Shown: positions 63,442 to 64,000 of the stretch, in pieces
Position numbering within the stretch: the stretch's first letter is position 1
Layout of the letters: the number at the start of each line of letters is the position of its first letter
Source: Pseudo-nitzschia pungens
Lineage: Eukaryota; Bacillariophyta; Bacillariophyceae; Bacillariales; Bacillariaceae
Reading direction: 5' to 3'
Length of the DNA: 64,000 nt
Assembly (NCBI GenBank): GCA_037355855.1
Contig: CM074759.1
Location: 2,666,001-2,730,000 of the forward strand
The notes under the pieces: model-generated
What the model was told of the DNA's origin: nothing
Seen by the model: the letters and a program-made list of their open reading frames with translations, nothing else
Database searches by the model: none
Made by a program: the position numbers and the translations under genes

Positions 63442-64000
63442 GTGAGTCCTTCAGGTGAGCCAGTTCAAACCATCTGGTCACTGGGTCCACCATGGTGAGG
63501 AAGTGGATGTGGTAGTCTTTACCATTTTTGTCGTGGACAGTTGCAGGTCCCCAAAGGTCCACATTGACCCTCTGCCATTTGGTGACCTCAGCTGTTTTCT
63601 CTGGTAGTAGTCCATACTTCTTCCGGCCACATTTCTTAAACATCTGACACATGTGACAGTGCTTGCAGAGGTCCTGGATGTCCTCCCGTAGGCCCTTCCA
63701 GGTGAACACTGAGCATATGCTCTGTTCCATCCTCTTTTCTCCAGGGTGGACCAACAGGGTGTGGTACCACTCCATTACTCTTTTCTTGAGTTTGTCGGGA
63801 ATAAGGATCTTCCCTTCCTTGTGGATAAGACTGTAACAACCTTCCACATCTTTGGTGGTTAGTCGTTTGTCTTTTTCCAGAGCACTTGTGATCTTTATGT
63901 CCTTCTGCTGGTAGAACTGGATCATATCCGGGGCAAGTGGGAATGCACTATTGCTCTGGAATTCCTCCGGCGCTTCCTCTCCAAGTGGGAATAGTAGTTG
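63442..64000 (-). mobile_element. Gypsy B2: pol fragment of a second family B element
   Basis: An open frame from the window edge to about 63,445, homologous to B1 pol from the RNase H/integrase linker (APEEFQSNSAFPLAPDMIQF) through the HHCC domain (WYHTLLVHPGEKRMEQ, CKHCHMCQMF) into the integrase core start (RVNVDLWGPATVHDKNGKDY). It spans without interruption the site where B1 carries the 8.1-kb insertion (near 63,610). Cut at the left by the A3 LTR. The 3' remainder of integrase is missing. The rest lies beyond the window. Confidence 0.92.

Noticed and set aside
1..64000. tRNA or rRNA genes
   Set aside because: No cloverleaf with B-box (GGTTCRANNCC) in a plausible setting and no rRNA core motif were noticed by eye. 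A tRNAscan run would be needed to exclude short genes.

Overview
The window looks like a transposon-dense stretch of a stramenopile nuclear genome, most probably a pennate diatom. The reasons are Ty1/copia elements whose protease and integrase resemble the diatom CoDi type (LDSHADT protease motif), piggyBac and LINE-type relics, and a short-intron RPN13 gene. Species cannot be fixed from sequence alone. Only about 3.6 kb (25.94-29.59 kb) looks like ordinary host DNA. It holds two convergent genes: a TRIC-like cation channel (+) and the proteasomal ubiquitin receptor RPN13/ADRM1 (-, two exons).

Left block (0-11.99 kb). Degenerate CTTAGGG-containing repeats lead into a broken Ty3/gypsy element (family A, copy A1). 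Its gag is split twice: by a 1,518-bp TIR/fold-back element (TSD CTG) and by a complete 2,926-bp gag-only gypsy element (A2; TSD AGCAA; LTRs appear identical). The A1 pol runs open into the catalytic core of a piggyBac-type transposase. A degraded solo LTR, a 374-bp MITE and a diverged copia-LTR scrap follow.

Centre-left (12.0-25.94 kb). One young gypsy element of a second family (B1, minus strand, 191-bp LTRs with one difference, TSD GAGGT) has been split in its integrase by an 8,130-bp insertion. The insertion has about 24-bp TIRs and a TA target duplication, and consists almost wholly of serial tandem-repeat arrays. This is the most unusual object in the window.

Right block (29.59-64.0 kb). 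Copia element A (minus) carries copia element B (plus) inserted inside its 5' LTR. LTR lengths and 5-bp TSDs (AAGAT, CCAGT) close exactly. Both have fresh LTRs but wrecked, chimeric interiors, so they are non-autonomous. A third copia copy (C) keeps nearly full-length gag, protease-integrase and RT-RNase H, but has lost its 5' LTR at a junction with a LINE-type RNase H fragment. An essentially intact family A gypsy (A3, 57,741-63,441) follows, and the window ends inside a second family B gypsy.

Two themes recur. First, gag and pol lie in the same frame separated by a single UGA in gypsy A (two copies), gypsy B and copia C. Second, both gypsy families carry a perfect 14-bp palindrome at the 5' LTR/internal junction, where a tRNA primer-binding site would be expected.
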